Origin: Nymphaea colorata
Lineage: Eukaryota > Streptophyta > Magnoliopsida > Nymphaeales > Nymphaeaceae
Assembly (NCBI RefSeq): GCF_008831285.2
Contig: NW_022205108.1
Coordinates: 1-64,000 of the forward strand
Length of the DNA: 64,000 bases
Direction: 5' to 3'
The notes below the pieces were generated by a model. That model was not told the origin of the DNA. It did no database searches and saw only the letters and a list, made by a program, of their open reading frames with translations. A program made the translations under genes and the position numbers. Positions 11,601 to 23,009 of the stretch are shown one piece after another (the first letter of the stretch is position 1; every line of letters begins with the position of its first letter).

Positions 11601-12152
11601 TGCACTCTTGGCCATTGCGGAAGTACACCATTTCATTATAGGCGTTGATTAGCTCTGCCAGTTCGATTTCTTCTGCCTTGCGTTCCCGGATAAGGCTTCC
11701 ATATTTGCTGCACAACTTGTTCTTGAGGTTCATGAGGCTGCTCGAAAAAAGACCCTTTGTCTTGAGGGCGCGAAGCACTGAGAGAATGCTGAGGATGGCT
11801 GTATAGAGAATATCTTTACTCTTTTCTGTGTAGGCAGAAACGTCTAAAGTTTAGAAGTTGGTGACTAGGAGGCCAGCCTTATCAAAGCTGAGTCTGCTCT
11901 CACGGTCATTGATCAGCGAAATAAGATGCCTGCTTATGGATCCCAGCAGCTCACCTGAAAATTCTGGTTTGTTCTGCTCAAAGACTTGATAAAACTCATC
12001 AAAGCTCCTGGCAGCGAAGATCCTACATGGAAGAGTGAATACTTGGCCTGAAGAGGATTGAAATTGGGAGAGGAGGCTTGAGCGAAGGAGGCAGTGAGTC
12101 TCAGGGAGGGATTTAGAGGTGCTATTTTGGAGAGGAAGCGAACGATGTGCAT
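8694..12152 (-). CDS. large helical protein with mitochondrial-type leader, unknown
   Basis: Five exons encode 1125 aa. Introns: 12023-12042 (20 nt), 9077-9096 (20), 8976-8996 (21) and 8798-8817 (20). All must be removed to keep one frame, and the total is an exact multiple of three. The start MHIVRFLSKIAPLNPSLRL is basic, Ser/Leu-rich and without acidic residues, as in mitochondrial presequences. The body is almost all helical with leucine-rich segments recurring every 35-40 residues, like pentatricopeptide, OPR or RAP-type RNA-binding proteins of organelles, but I find no convincing repeat consensus. The C-terminus ends in a charged helix (EYPKALQELRDAEKK). It starts divergently from the coiled-coil gene at 12411. 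Likely a mitochondrial RNA or ribosome factor, by inference only. Confidence 0.7.
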
Positions 12153-12410
12153 GGAGTGGGTTGGCAAAGTTGAAAAGTAATTGATTATTAATCATGATAA
12201 TTAAAATTTAATTAAGCCATCTAACGAATACCCTCAAGGGATAAAACAGCCAGCCTATCTTTGCCTCTCCAAATTCAATAATTTTCTGTGAAGCAAGCCA
12301 TATCCCTATTTTATACTACATAAAGTTGCCGAGATGTATGGGCTACCTTTATGTTATATTGTATTCTTGCTTAATAAAGTTGGCAAACGCTCATATTTTA
12401 TTAATCAGAA

Positions 12411-15012
12411 ATGAGCTTGGCCGCCGAGTAGGAAGAATCCCTTGAGTTCGTACCCATGCTTCTAGGTTTAGTACAAGATCCAAGTGATGGAGAAGGATCG
12501 GTAAATCGCAGACTTCACAGCCAAGATGAAAAAGGTAGAATTCAAACACAACCGATAAATCAAAGAAGCCAAAATCGCAAAGGATCGCTCTGATGCTCTC
12601 CTCAAAGAAGAAAAGGCAAAAACCGACAAGTACTCCAAAGCCGCCCATGAACACGCACAACAAAACCAAGTCCTCTAGCTGAGACTGGTCGAACTCAAAA
12701 GGGATAAGGAGAGGGAACTGGCTGATATCCATGCTAAGTATAACACACTCAAGGAAGAAGTTCGCTCATACGAACGCATACTGCCCACCTTCACCTTTCT
12801 CACAGAAGTTGGGCTCACCATCAATGAGCTTCCGAACTATGAAGACCTTTTCGTCAACTTACGCTAAAAGGCTGCATAATGCCAGTAGCTTCAGCTCGCC
12901 TTTAAGCAGGCCGAAGCCTAATGGGAAGAAACCGTGCGAAGCCTGAGGGCCAATGAGGAAGTGTTGAAAAACAAAAAAAACGAAGCGGAAAAGAATATGA
13001 AGGAAGTTCTTTCCAAATTGATCGAACACGAACATCAGATCTCTGACCTGCGGACTCACAACGAAGAGCTCCTGGACAATACGGCTCAGCTTTAGTAAGA
13101 ACTGGAGTTGACACGTGAACGGTGTGAAAGCTTGGAGGAATCGATTAAGGACTATGAGTGCAAGATAGAAAAACTGGCAGAAGACTTTGAAGCAGAGCTA
13201 GCGAGCAAGGAAGAAGAAGTCTACCGCGCCCAGCAAGGAGAAATTGTGCAGCTAGAAGAAGAGCTGCAAAGCCAATAGGCACAGTTCGAGCGAAAGGAAG
13301 CCGCCTTCAACTAGCAGGTACGCATCATGGAGGAAGAAATCAACTATCTGAATAACAAATACCAAGCTGAAATCGAGACCTTTTAGGAGCATTATCTCTG
13401 CATCAAAGAGGAGACTGACCGCATGCGCAACGAGATCATTAATTAAAAACGAAGATATGATGAACTGCATGAGCGTTTCAACGAATCCACCAGCAACCTT
13501 GTGAGAATTAGCAGCGTTAATGAACAAACAGAAGAGAAAAATCGAGCATTAGAGCAGAAGGTTTCAGCTTATGAGCATCAGATTGCAAGGTAAAATAAGA
13601 TTAATGAGGCAAATTAAAATAACAGGTATTAATAACTTCACAGAGAATATGAACTAGCTCTGGAGAAATTGAATGTAGTTAGCTAACATTACAGTAAATT
13701 AGAAGAGGAAAGGGATCACTTACAAGAAGAAAACTTTTTACTAAGAGAAGAACTGTCCAGCAAGCAACTATAGCATAATTAAAGTAAAAGCTTTTTCCTC
13801 TAACTACCGAAGCAGAACAGTGTCGATGATAGAAGTCGAAAGAAATCATCATAAATCGAAAGCGCAATCATGGAAAAGTATATTGAACAAGTGAAAGAGA
13901 GGAGAAACAGTATTGAAGATACAGGAAAAATAAGATAATTGTAAAAATAGATTGCAATTCTCGAGAAAAGAAGCTAAATTTAACTTCAGAAGTTTTATGA
14001 AGCAGACGCAAGAGTAAAACTACTTTAAAGTGAAAACTCAAGGCTCAACTCTGAAAATGAAGGCCTAAGAAAATAGCGATAGAAATTCCTGAACGACAGC
14101 ATTGCCTTAAAAGAAAAAGTTATCCAATTGACGAGGATTGCAAATGAACATTAAAAGGCAGCTTATGGGAATTCAACAAAAAACAAGCTTGAAAGGACCA
14201 GAATTTAGTCTCTTGAGTAAGAAATCAAGCATCTTGTGGAGGATAACAAAAGAGAAAAGGAAAACATCAAAAAGCTGAAATAATAAATAAAGACAATCAA
14301 ATAAACCAATGCTCTTGAAATCGAAAAGCTGACCAAAGAAGTAAAGGAAATCCTCACTCATTTATAGACGACCAAGACTGAGAAGGAAAAAATGAGGCAA
14401 TAGCTAGTGAGTAAATAGAAGAGCTGGAATCATGATGCAGCTTTACTCAAAAGCAGCAAAGAGCTTGAAGAAATACTCAAAGAACAGATCAGACAGGCAA
14501 AACTGGAAAGGGAAGAACTAGAGCTTTCCTACCTCTAATTGCAGAACAAGCTGCTGAAGGCCAATGATGAAGTTATTATCTTCAGGAAAGAAGTTGACAG
14601 GCTTGAGACATAGCTAAAGCAATCCATGAGAGAAACCGAACTGGCTAATGAATCGTTAGATCGCGAGAGGAAATAACGTAGTCTTTTAACAGTACCTTCA
14701 TTGCATTCGATAGGTGGCGAATAGGCTCAGGAGGAGACTTTCAACCAAATATACGCCAAAATTCCCCAAAAATAGGGAGAAATAAACATCTTGCAAAGAT
14801 AGATTCTTGACCTAAAAGAGGAGCTCTAGACTTTGAAGCTGACCCAGCATGCCAGAATCGAGATAATGTAATCTTAGAACAACGAATACGTCCACACGAT
14901 CATCGAGATGAAGATGCGATGCGCATAATCGGAAATGAGGGCTTCTGAGAAGGAGTATCTTTATTCCCAGCTGAAAAAGAAGGCGGCAGCATTGAACATC
15001 AATTTGAAATGA
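12411..15012 (+). CDS. long coiled-coil protein, unknown
   Basis: About 860 aa, nearly all coiled coil, with a 19-nt intron near the start (12466-12484) that joins MSLAAEQEESLEFVPMLL to the rod. The rod begins MEKDRQIADFTAKMKKVEF and runs without a stop to TGA 15010-15012. It uses dozens of TAA/TAG codons as Gln. A short non-coiled patch around residues 110-150 (SYERILPTFTFLTEVG) interrupts the heptads. Such rods are common in centriole, ciliary rootlet and membrane-tether proteins. No named family recognised. Its stop overlaps the ATG of the next frame (ATGA at 15009-15012), which is unusual. Confidence 0.7.
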
Positions 15013-15479
15013 TATATATTTTCTTATCACTAGACTATTCAAATCAATTCGTTCCAACAGGAGGAACCTACAGCCAAGGAGTATCTGTCGGTTATGACTC
15101 CATAGACTTAATCTCATTCATCATCTGGTTGTAAATTGCCATCCTCTATTCGAATTGGATAGAGCTACTGCTGGTGAACGCTTCCTTACTTTAATTCACA
15201 TTCTTTGATGAAATATAGGCCTTCAACGCTTATTCATACTCGGAAGGTGTTTGGCTGATGATTTCGTCGGCTTTCTTCTATGGCCTTTTGGCAATATCGA
15301 CTGTGTAGACAAAGTAGAAGGAAACGATTAGTAGCATAACTAGAAACAACCTGAAAAGATTAGAGAAAGAAATTAAGCTGGCATTTCGCTCCTAAATTAT
15401 GAAAGAAATACCAATTAGGCATAGGTTTTGGTTGTGTAGATGTGATCTTCCACCACATATACCCCATGAGAACGCATGA
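15009..15479 (+). CDS. small membrane protein, unknown
   Basis: A 156-aa frame starting at an ATG that overlaps the previous stop (ATGA). It has two hydrophobic stretches: about residues 30-55 (IDLISFIIWLQIAILY then IELLLVNASLL) and about 80-100 (GVWLMISSAFFYGLLAIST). A basic tail follows (TRNNLKRLEKEIKLAFRS). There is no other in-frame ATG before the first hydrophobic segment. Either translation starts here with essentially no spacer, or an upstream exon is missed. No family recognised. Confidence 0.45.
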
Positions 15480-15656
15480 ATTATTCACGTTCTTTGCTCA
15501 TAATATGCTTTCTTCAAATTGCCAATTATATGTAATCTTTTGGGATGGCATGGTATGATTAATAGCGGTAATTAATGAATGCCATTTTTGTAAGTAAGCA
15601 TCCACATTCTGCAAGCATGCCTTGGATAATATTGCATTTGGTTAGATGAACACGAA

Positions 15657-16930
15657 TCATTCGACGATCTCGATTGTATCTCCAGGGCCTGTCAGCATGG
15701 TGAAGAAACTTAGCTTCTTGGCTTCTTCGTCGTCGACAGGCAAAGTTGTGCTGCATTTTTCAATCCCATGCCTGCGTTCAAAAAGCAGCTTCTTCTCCTT
15801 AGGGGTGTAGGTGATGTCGATGGTGTCCCCCACTGCGTACAGGAAGGCACTGCCTTATAGCTACTATGGCAGGAAACCGAATGAGCACATTCCGTAGAGC
15901 CCAGCTTCACCCTCTGAGTCATAAAATTCATACAATAGTTGATTTCGAAGTTGCGATCCTTGAAGAGATTGGAATTAGCCACCCCCAGCGTAATGGCTCC
16001 TCCTTCGGGTGACTCGACCACTTTGAAGGATATCTTTCTCACCTGGTCACCCTCTTCGGTGGAAGCAAACACAATACCGCCATAGCATTCAGGAGCCAGC
16101 TGAGCCTTCTTTTCGCCAGTTAGGTTGATGCCCCACCTTTATAGTTACTTTTTTACGATTTGTCAGTGGCTGAGTAGGTGATGCTGGCTGGCACAACTGC
16201 CTCTTTCTCCTTGCTATTGCTGAACTTGCTCACCTCCAGGGGAAGCGCAGCGAAGATCTTGCCTGCCTACTGCACGACTGTGGTTAGATGGGCAGCCAGG
16301 GATCCGGCTCTGCTCGCGTATTCAGTCACCAAGTTCTTGGCGCTGTCGACAGTTATCACCTTTCCTGACTAATCCTACGCTTACCCTCCTTGTACTCCAA
16401 AAGCTATGAGTACCTCGCGATTTGCCTGTAAATCTCGTCTTCGTCTTGCGTGGAGTCGTTCTGCGTGAGCAGTCTGTAAAGTTCTGGCAGTCTCATGGAG
16501 ACGGTGGACTAAATGAGGTGATTTTTACCTGAGAGAGGATGATTTTGCGAAGTAAGCAATACCCCTTTTCTATCTTTTCCTCGACTTCCCTGACCTTGGT
16601 GGCCAGCTGCTCGACCATTTCCCTGAGCGACTTGATCATTTCCCTCTTGGAGGAATCAAGCGATCGTAGGTACTCTGCGAGTCCGCTGAGTTCCGAAGTC
16701 TCTTCGGCGTTGTAGAGCGTTTTGTTGATTTCGGTGAGGAAGAGTTTGAGATGGAGGGTTTGGTGTCCATCATGGGTGGTGTTTTGGCATACGGGGCAGA
16801 TGAGTCCCTTGTTTCTGCAGGCGGGATCGATGCAGATGAAGTTGAGGACTTCGCCTTCGTGGAGGTCGCCCTTGGAGCACTTCAGGTAGCGCACGCGCAG
16901 CTTCTTTATCTGGTCGGATTCGATGCTCAT
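15657..16930 (-). CDS. B-box-like zinc finger, coiled-coil and SPRY domain protein (TRIM-like)
   Basis: Five exons (20-nt introns at 16509-16528, 16365-16384, 16137-16156 and 15914-15933) give exactly 398 codons. Residues about 18-60 form a zinc-binding B-box-like knot (KCSKGDLHEGEVLNFICID then CPVCQNTTHDGHQTL). A coiled coil follows (EMVEQLATKVREVEEKIEKG). The C-terminal 170 residues resemble a SPRY domain: ITLGVANSNLFKDR, an LYGMCSFGF strand, then GDTIDITYTPKEKKLLFER, the typical SPRY 'regular-flow/constant' strand order. No RING precedes the B-box, so it may act as an adaptor rather than a ubiquitin ligase. Every intron is needed to hold the frame. Confidence 0.75.
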
Positions 16931-17275
16931 TCAACTAATTTATATATCATATCGACCGACCCTTTCCGATCGTCACTAGCAAGCACACGCCCAAAATGGA
17001 ATTTCTAACATGAAAACACCCCTCGGCAGCAGATTTGGAAGAAAATGAGAAACGTGGAGGGAAAAACTGAAGAGGGGAATCATAGGCTTGTGATCTAGCA
17101 AGCGTATAAGAGGGATTGATGCGAGTATATGCTACAAGCATTCGATGCAAAAGCATTTACAACGATCAATAAAACGCATTTCTTTTAAACTAAGAACTAC
17201 GATAATTATGGTAATTATCATTTAAATTCTTCAAATATAATTTCTTATTCCATTTTCCATACAGATTATCGCGAA
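16931..17275. promoter_or_regulatory. divergent intergenic region
   Basis: About 345 bp between divergent genes, AT-rich toward the plus-strand gene. It presumably holds both promoters. No other structure seen. Confidence 0.35.
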
Positions 17276-18370
17276 ATGCCAAAATAAAAATCCGCCGAAT
17301 AGCTCTACGAGTAAAACCAACGTCTCGGCCACAGGATCAATTACCTGAACGACGAGAATAATTTTTATAAGATCAGTATTAATAATATCAAAGTACGCAA
17401 CAATCGACTTAGAAACTCAACCAAAACATCAATAAAAATTTACTCACCTCCAACACCAAACTCATCAACTCCAAAAATGCACACGATAAAATCGATGCCA
17501 AGAATATCACCGAATCCTACTGCATCATCAGCAATAAAATACAACTCAAAAATTTGCAAATGAAGGTCGGAAACTCCAAAAGAAGAGTCGATAAATTAGA
17601 AAAACTCTATGATGGATCCATCTCCACACTCATTGTAAATGATTTGATATTTAGAAAAAATCAGAAGAAGTGGAAAAGGAAATAAACCAACTATCCAGAG
17701 AGTATGAATATTACACCATCCAAAATGAGCTTTTAGGGAAAGAATACATGCTCGACTTATACTTGGAAATGATGCGGGATTGCTAAACCCCCGAACGCAA
17801 ATACTCGAGGACAAAGACTTTCTATACTTCTATGTTCAATACTGACCAGAAACAGATGGGCCGGGCATTCAGGTCGAAGCATAACAGCATCAGCAATCTG
17901 GCCGTTATCAGGAACAGCGCCAAGATACAGCAGCTTGAAGAAGAGGACATCAAATACTCCAACCGCCTCGAACAGATCACTAAAGAGGAAAAGGAACTAA
18001 AGAAACAGAGGCTTTAGCTCACTGAAAAAATCACCACTCTCAAAGCAGAAAGAGAAAAATTGGCCGACCAGGTTATGGAGGAAAGGTCAACATTAGACAG
18101 GCTCAAGCAATGGAAGTTGACCAACTTAAAATCTATAATCAAAGGTAAGTAGACTTGCAAAAGTAAATTGCTTCGCAGGATCGCCAACTTGAGGAACAGT
18201 ATAAGACGAACCAGGAGTACAAGCAGAAGATAATGGATAGGAACGAACAGGAAAACAAGGAAATAAAGGTTCTGCAGGAAGAAATCAAGAAGTGTGGAGA
18301 GCAAGTCAAATAAATCAAACTCAAATGCGAAAATCTCGATAACAAGAATAAGAAAGCTCCTAAAAAATGA
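17276..18370 (+). CDS. coiled-coil protein, possibly axonemal
   Basis: An acidic/basic coiled-coil protein of about 341-351 aa. Two 20-nt introns (17393-17412 and 17635-17654) are needed. A third frame change near 18082-18084 (GGAAAGG) fits either one missing A or a 29-nt GT...AG intron just upstream. The N-terminal region (LGHRINYLNDENNFYKISI) and the long heptad array (DRQLEEQYKTNQEYKQKIM) suggest a filamentous protein, as in dynein-docking or ciliary CCDC proteins, but there is no diagnostic motif. The stop is 37 bp from the convergent repeat-protein gene. Confidence 0.6.
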
Positions 18371-18407
18371 TTTTAATTGGTTTAAAATTCAAACGGAAAT
18401 GTATCAA

Positions 18408-21400
18408 TCAATGCAGTATGTGAGCAGTGTTTATCCGGTTCTTTGTGAATGATATTTGCCCTTTGTTTGGAGTTGAGATTGGAATTTTAAATAGTTTGAA
18501 GATATTCTTCTATGGGTTCCACCCTTCGTCACAAGTGTTTTGCGATCCTTCCATATCGATCGGTATGCTGGAATTCGCTTTCAGGTGTCTCTTTGACAGT
18601 ACTTGAGCCTTACTTTTGATGTCCTCTTCACATGGATCGTAATTAAGATGGATTGATTTTTTCATTGAGGGTGGCTCCTATATATTCTTTCTGCTATCGC
18701 TGTCGATAACTTGGTGGCTAAACTCGTTCAAGGAAGGTTCGGGATTGAAAGCTTGAGGCTGGACATACTTCAAATCTCTTCTCTGACGAAGGATGTTCCT
18801 AGGACTTTCAATAGTCTATAGTTTCTAGCTGAGGTGAATGCTTTCGTTAAGTTCATCATGATGAGATTCATTCAGCTATCTTATTGCATCAATATGCTCT
18901 TATTCAATCGGCACGATTATTTCCTGATGATGAGGCTACCCAACTGGAAGCTATAATGCACGCTTTAAAGTCTTATGATTAGAAATTGACCTCCATTACT
19001 CACCAGACTGCTATAAGTATACTTGAATTGGCTACTTTCCAACAGGAGCTTCAAGGCTACGCTTCAAAGAACTCTTCAGGCTTCTATTCAGTGCTTCTTC
19101 TCTAGGCTGGTCAATCTGGAATCTTATAGGAGCTTCAACTTCAGCCTTAAACGATTTCTATCTTGAAGGGATCTAAAGGTTTCTCTTGAGGGAGCTTTTG
19201 AGGCTCTAACGCAAAGATTGTTCATTTTCTGCTTATAGGATGAGTGGGATTGCTTATTAATGTTGGGAGGATTCGAGATTTCGCTTTAGAGTGCTTCTGA
19301 GGCCCTGTTTCGATCGAATTTAACTTTGTGAGCCGACCTGGACATCTATTGGCTCTTGTGGAACGTAATGGCTTTATAGATTTCGCGTGAGGGAATTTCT
19401 CAGGCTTTGCTTCAGTGGAATTTAAGTCTGTGAGCCTAGATGGATCTGAACAGGCTACTGTGGGATGTAGTGGTTTTATAAGTTTCGCTTTAGAGATGTT
19501 TTTATGCTTTGCTTGGCTGGAATCTCAGTCTGTGAGCCTAACAGGACTTCTATTGGTTGTATTGGGATGCTATTATCTTATAAGTTTCGCTTTAGCGAGC
19601 TTTTTAAGCTTTGATTCAGCGGAATTTAGGTCTGCTGGCTGAGATGCACCTGTATAGGTTGTTAAGGAATATAATGGTTTTATAGATTTCGCTTGAGAGA
19701 GTTTCGTAAGCTTTGGTTCAATTGAATTTATGTTTGTGAGCCTAGCTGTATCTAGATTGGCGCTTATGGGACGTAATTGCTTTATAAGTTTCGTTTTAGA
19801 GAGCTTTTCAAGCTATGGTTTAAAGGAATTTAGGTCTGTGAACTTAGATAAACTTGTATGGGCTGTTCAGGGATATAGTTGTTTTATAGATTTCGCTTTA
19901 AGGAACTCTTCAAGCTTTGATTCAAAGGGATTTAGGTTTGCGAGCTTAAATGTACCTATATGGGCGCTTAAGGAACGTAATGATTTTATAGATTCCGCTT
20001 GAGGGAATTTTTCAAGCTTTGGTTTAATGGAACTTAAGTCTATGAAGCCAAATGAATCTACACAGGCTGGATCGGGACATTATTGTTCTATAGATTTCTC
20101 TTGAGAGTGCTTCTTAGACTCTGGTTGAGAGATTTTTAGCTTTATGATCCCAAATGAATCTCTACCGGTTATGGTGGGACATAATGATTTTATAGATTTC
20201 TCTTTAAGGAGCTTTTGAGAGCTGGATTATACTATGAATCCATGAGCTGTTACAAGTGAATAGGTACAGGCTATTGCAATTTTGGCTGTTAAAGGTCTCT
20301 TCTTTGCCTAAATTTGACACTCTAGCAAAGCGATTCCTCATGTTTCTATGATTAAAAGTTGATGATTTTTTATTATTATGGCTTTTCAAGGACCAAAGAC
20401 CTCTACAAGGGAATTCTGTTAAGCTGTTTTTGGATCTCTGCACTTTAGTATGAATTTATGCTCATTGAAAGAGGCTCTTCACCTTTCTTTGGCTCAAAGG
20501 CTCTCTTTTGTAAAATTTTGGAAGTATTGTTTAGTAAATTTTGATGGTAAACTTGAGGCTAAATATAAATGGGTTTTATGCTGTTAGTTATGCCCTGGTT
20601 TGATCCTTGCAGGCCTCTTTTTAAGGGTATTTGGCTTTTGCTTTTTAAGAAATCACTTAATTCAAAATCGCTGTTTATGACTATCGGATCAATATTCTAA
20701 GTAAGTTGAGATATTGGCAGTGAGTTTTTGTCTTGCACAATTTAAACTTCTGGCTGGTAATGATTGACAATGATTTCGGGCTCTTGATTATGAATCAAAT
20801 TGCGTGTATATGATCTTTTGGGATGTGGCTCAAAACAATTATTGTATGATACTTGCAAGATGTTAATGACCTCAAACGGTATTTCTGCCTTTTACTTCGA
20901 TGGCGGCTCAACGTAGTTTTATTTTTAATTCTCAATGATGGGTTAAGCTACTTCATATTTTTTGAAGTTTCTTGTATGCTTTATTGCATTCTTGCTATTC
21001 GAAGCCTAAGCTACATCTTCGGTAACGTTGAGAGATTTTTCAAGCTATCCTGGCCGTTCGTAAGTTCTCACCTGGCTGGAGATGTTAATATTTACTGAAG
21101 ATTGTTATAGATTTCTGTGCAATGGGACCACAGTTGATTATCTTTGAGGCTAAACTGACTCATCAAGCGGATTCAAGATGTTTTAAGGATGCAACGGATC
21201 AAAGGCTGACTACTTGATGTGAGGCAGCTCCATATTGTCATTTGTCTCAGCCATAGGGACCAACTTTCGCTTGACATTGTCCAAAACTCCACTATTGATG
21301 CTTTCCACTTTCGATTCTAAGATGACGGGTTTGCTTTCCTTGAGTGAGTGATTGGGCTGGATGAAACTTCTGCTGGACCGTTTGACTATATCATTGGCGG

Positions 21401-21677
21401 ACTCATCAACCATCTTGTGAGACCTGCGGTTGATGTAATCATCGACATCCTGGTTAACCTTCAGCAAGGAAGCATCCATTTTTCGATATATTTCCCCGCC
21501 TTTTGATCCGGCTGGCTTGGTAGCGTGATTGTCTTCTTGGTGAATCAGGATGTTGGGCGGATTTTAGTGCTGCAAGTTGGGATGAGGATCGAAGGCATGT
21601 CCATTCTGGGGCAGGACGTAGGATTATGTATATTTTAACCGTTCACTAACTTAGCTGCTGACAGGCAGAAAGTCCAT
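18408..21677 (-). CDS. 1089-aa protein with tandem 34-residue repeats
   Basis: One uninterrupted 1090-codon frame on the minus strand with no intron. The centre, about 20220-19000, is a tandem array with a 102-bp period. The unit is close to SLKRNLQNHYIPQQPIQVH followed by LSSQTQIPLNQ and a Ser-rich join. About nine well-conserved copies and several weaker flanking ones (SLKSSLKRNL recurring) are visible. Gln is largely written TAA/TAG. Flanks are Ser/Asn/Pro-rich and repeat the SLKR-N-L core at longer spacing. No signal peptide, membrane segment or enzyme motif. Each unit holds a basic SLKRNL turn next to a hydrophobic IQVHL strand, so it could be a binding scaffold. I know no named family with this unit. 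Confidence 0.8.
19000..20225 (-). repeat. 102-bp tandem repeat array within the repeat-protein gene
   Basis: On the plus strand each unit contains a TTTATAGATTTCGCTTTA or TTTATAAGTTTCGCTTTA core followed by GAGAGCTTTTCAAGCTTTG, spaced about 102 bp. Copies differ by substitutions more than by indels, and all stay in frame (34 codons), so selection on protein rather than recent amplification explains the array. Confidence 0.85.
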
Positions 21678-21759
21678 GATTATGGTTTTAGATCCAAAGT
21701 AATATAATCAAACGTGACCAGTACTTAAATATCAGCACAGATACCATAATCTTACCAGA

Positions 21760-22719
21760 TCATTAATCTTTCACCCTTTTGGTCAAGCCATCCTCCTCCA
21801 ACAGCCCCCTGCTCGACGTCTTGTAGTGTAACTCCAACAAAAACTCCTAAACATCTTCACTCTTCTGCGCAATTCCAGCAGCAGTGAGGAGAAAAGTGGT
21901 GGAGACGAACGAGACAAGATTGATGAATTTTTCAAGGAGGTTGATTTCGTTGATAGTCTCTTCGTTCGCTTGGAGAACCAAGTACTTCAACTTGTTGGAA
22001 AAGTATAGGGCCGATCCGAGAGTTTCGGTATCGTGAATGGCGAGTTTCTTGATCTCTTCATAGTCGTAGTTGGTATTCATCTTCCAACTCTCCATGACGA
22101 ACCTCTACTAGCCGTCATCTTCCCAAAAACGCTGCATCCTCGGCAAAAGTCCCTCCGGTTCATCTCTCGAGAATTCTCGAAACTGGTTCAACTTGCACTC
22201 GAATAGACAGTCGAGGATGAGAGCGAATTCCTATGTGATGATTCGTCCGAATATGTCCTTCATTTCTCGGAAGAGGCCTCTGAGCTAATCATATTACTTG
22301 AATATCATGAGCAGCTCATTTTTCCTTGAATGTGCAAGAATTTTATTGTTTTTGACCAAGGCATCCATCAGTTGGTCCTATTCGCTTTCAAATCTAAATT
22401 CAGTTTAAAAGCAAAAAACCACTCCATCCTCAAAGGCCCGATCTTCGTCGATCGGCCTATCCAAGCAGTGCTTCAAATAGGCAAGCAGAGCCAGTTTTAT
22501 CTGGCTGGCATTGTGCTTGTAGAAATCGCGGTCGAGGCTGGTTTCCATTTGCATGACGGAGTTTTCAAAGGAGGTTTGAAGTGGCTGGAGAGAATGGTTC
22601 GAGAAGCGAGGAAGCAGCTGCGGGTTAGCGGAAACGGAAATTGTACTCATTTAGTTCTTGAGTTCGATTTGAGGGAGCTCCTAATCGCATCCCTATTCTT
22701 CGAGGTCAGCGTCAAACAT
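21760..22719 (-). CDS. helical protein, unknown
   Basis: A 319-aa single-exon frame starting MFDADLEEQGCDQELPQ. An upstream Met (22719) is in frame with, and preferred over, the internal Met at 22650. It is rich in helical stretches (LALLAYLKHCLDRPIDEDRA; QYDQLRGLFREMKDIFGR; EINLLEKFINLVSFVSTTF) without heptad regularity, so probably a compact helical bundle or solenoid. The only hydrophobic segment near the C-terminus (FVSTTFLLTAAGIA) is short for a membrane helix. No family recognised. It lies 82 bp upstream of the repeat-protein start, on the same strand. Confidence 0.6.
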
Positions 22720-23009
22720 CTTACTACTGTAATTTATATATAATCTTTTAGCAATTTTAGGAAATCAATCCAAATTGCTTCTTGTCTGTATTGCTCTCAC
22801 CTTCCATGAACTGGCCTACGACCAGCTGACTCAATGAGTCAATTCATAATATTTTTTAATGGTGGATTTATCTCTTACAGTTTTATTCTAAACTCCCACC
22901 TATTCTATCATCCACATATGCCTTTTGCCACTATTGGCGAATCCCATCCCTGTTTGTATTAATTTATTACCAAAATGGAATTTGATAGTAGTTAAAATAA
23001 TATTCGTTA
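22720..23009. promoter_or_regulatory. divergent intergenic region
   Basis: About 290 bp of AT-rich spacer between divergent genes. It is presumed to hold both promoters; nothing else was seen. Confidence 0.3.

Noticed and set aside
18700-20230. Non-coding satellite or minisatellite interpretation of the 102-bp repeat
   Set aside because: The array is exactly 34 codons per unit, uninterrupted by TGA on the minus strand, and embedded in a 1090-codon frame.
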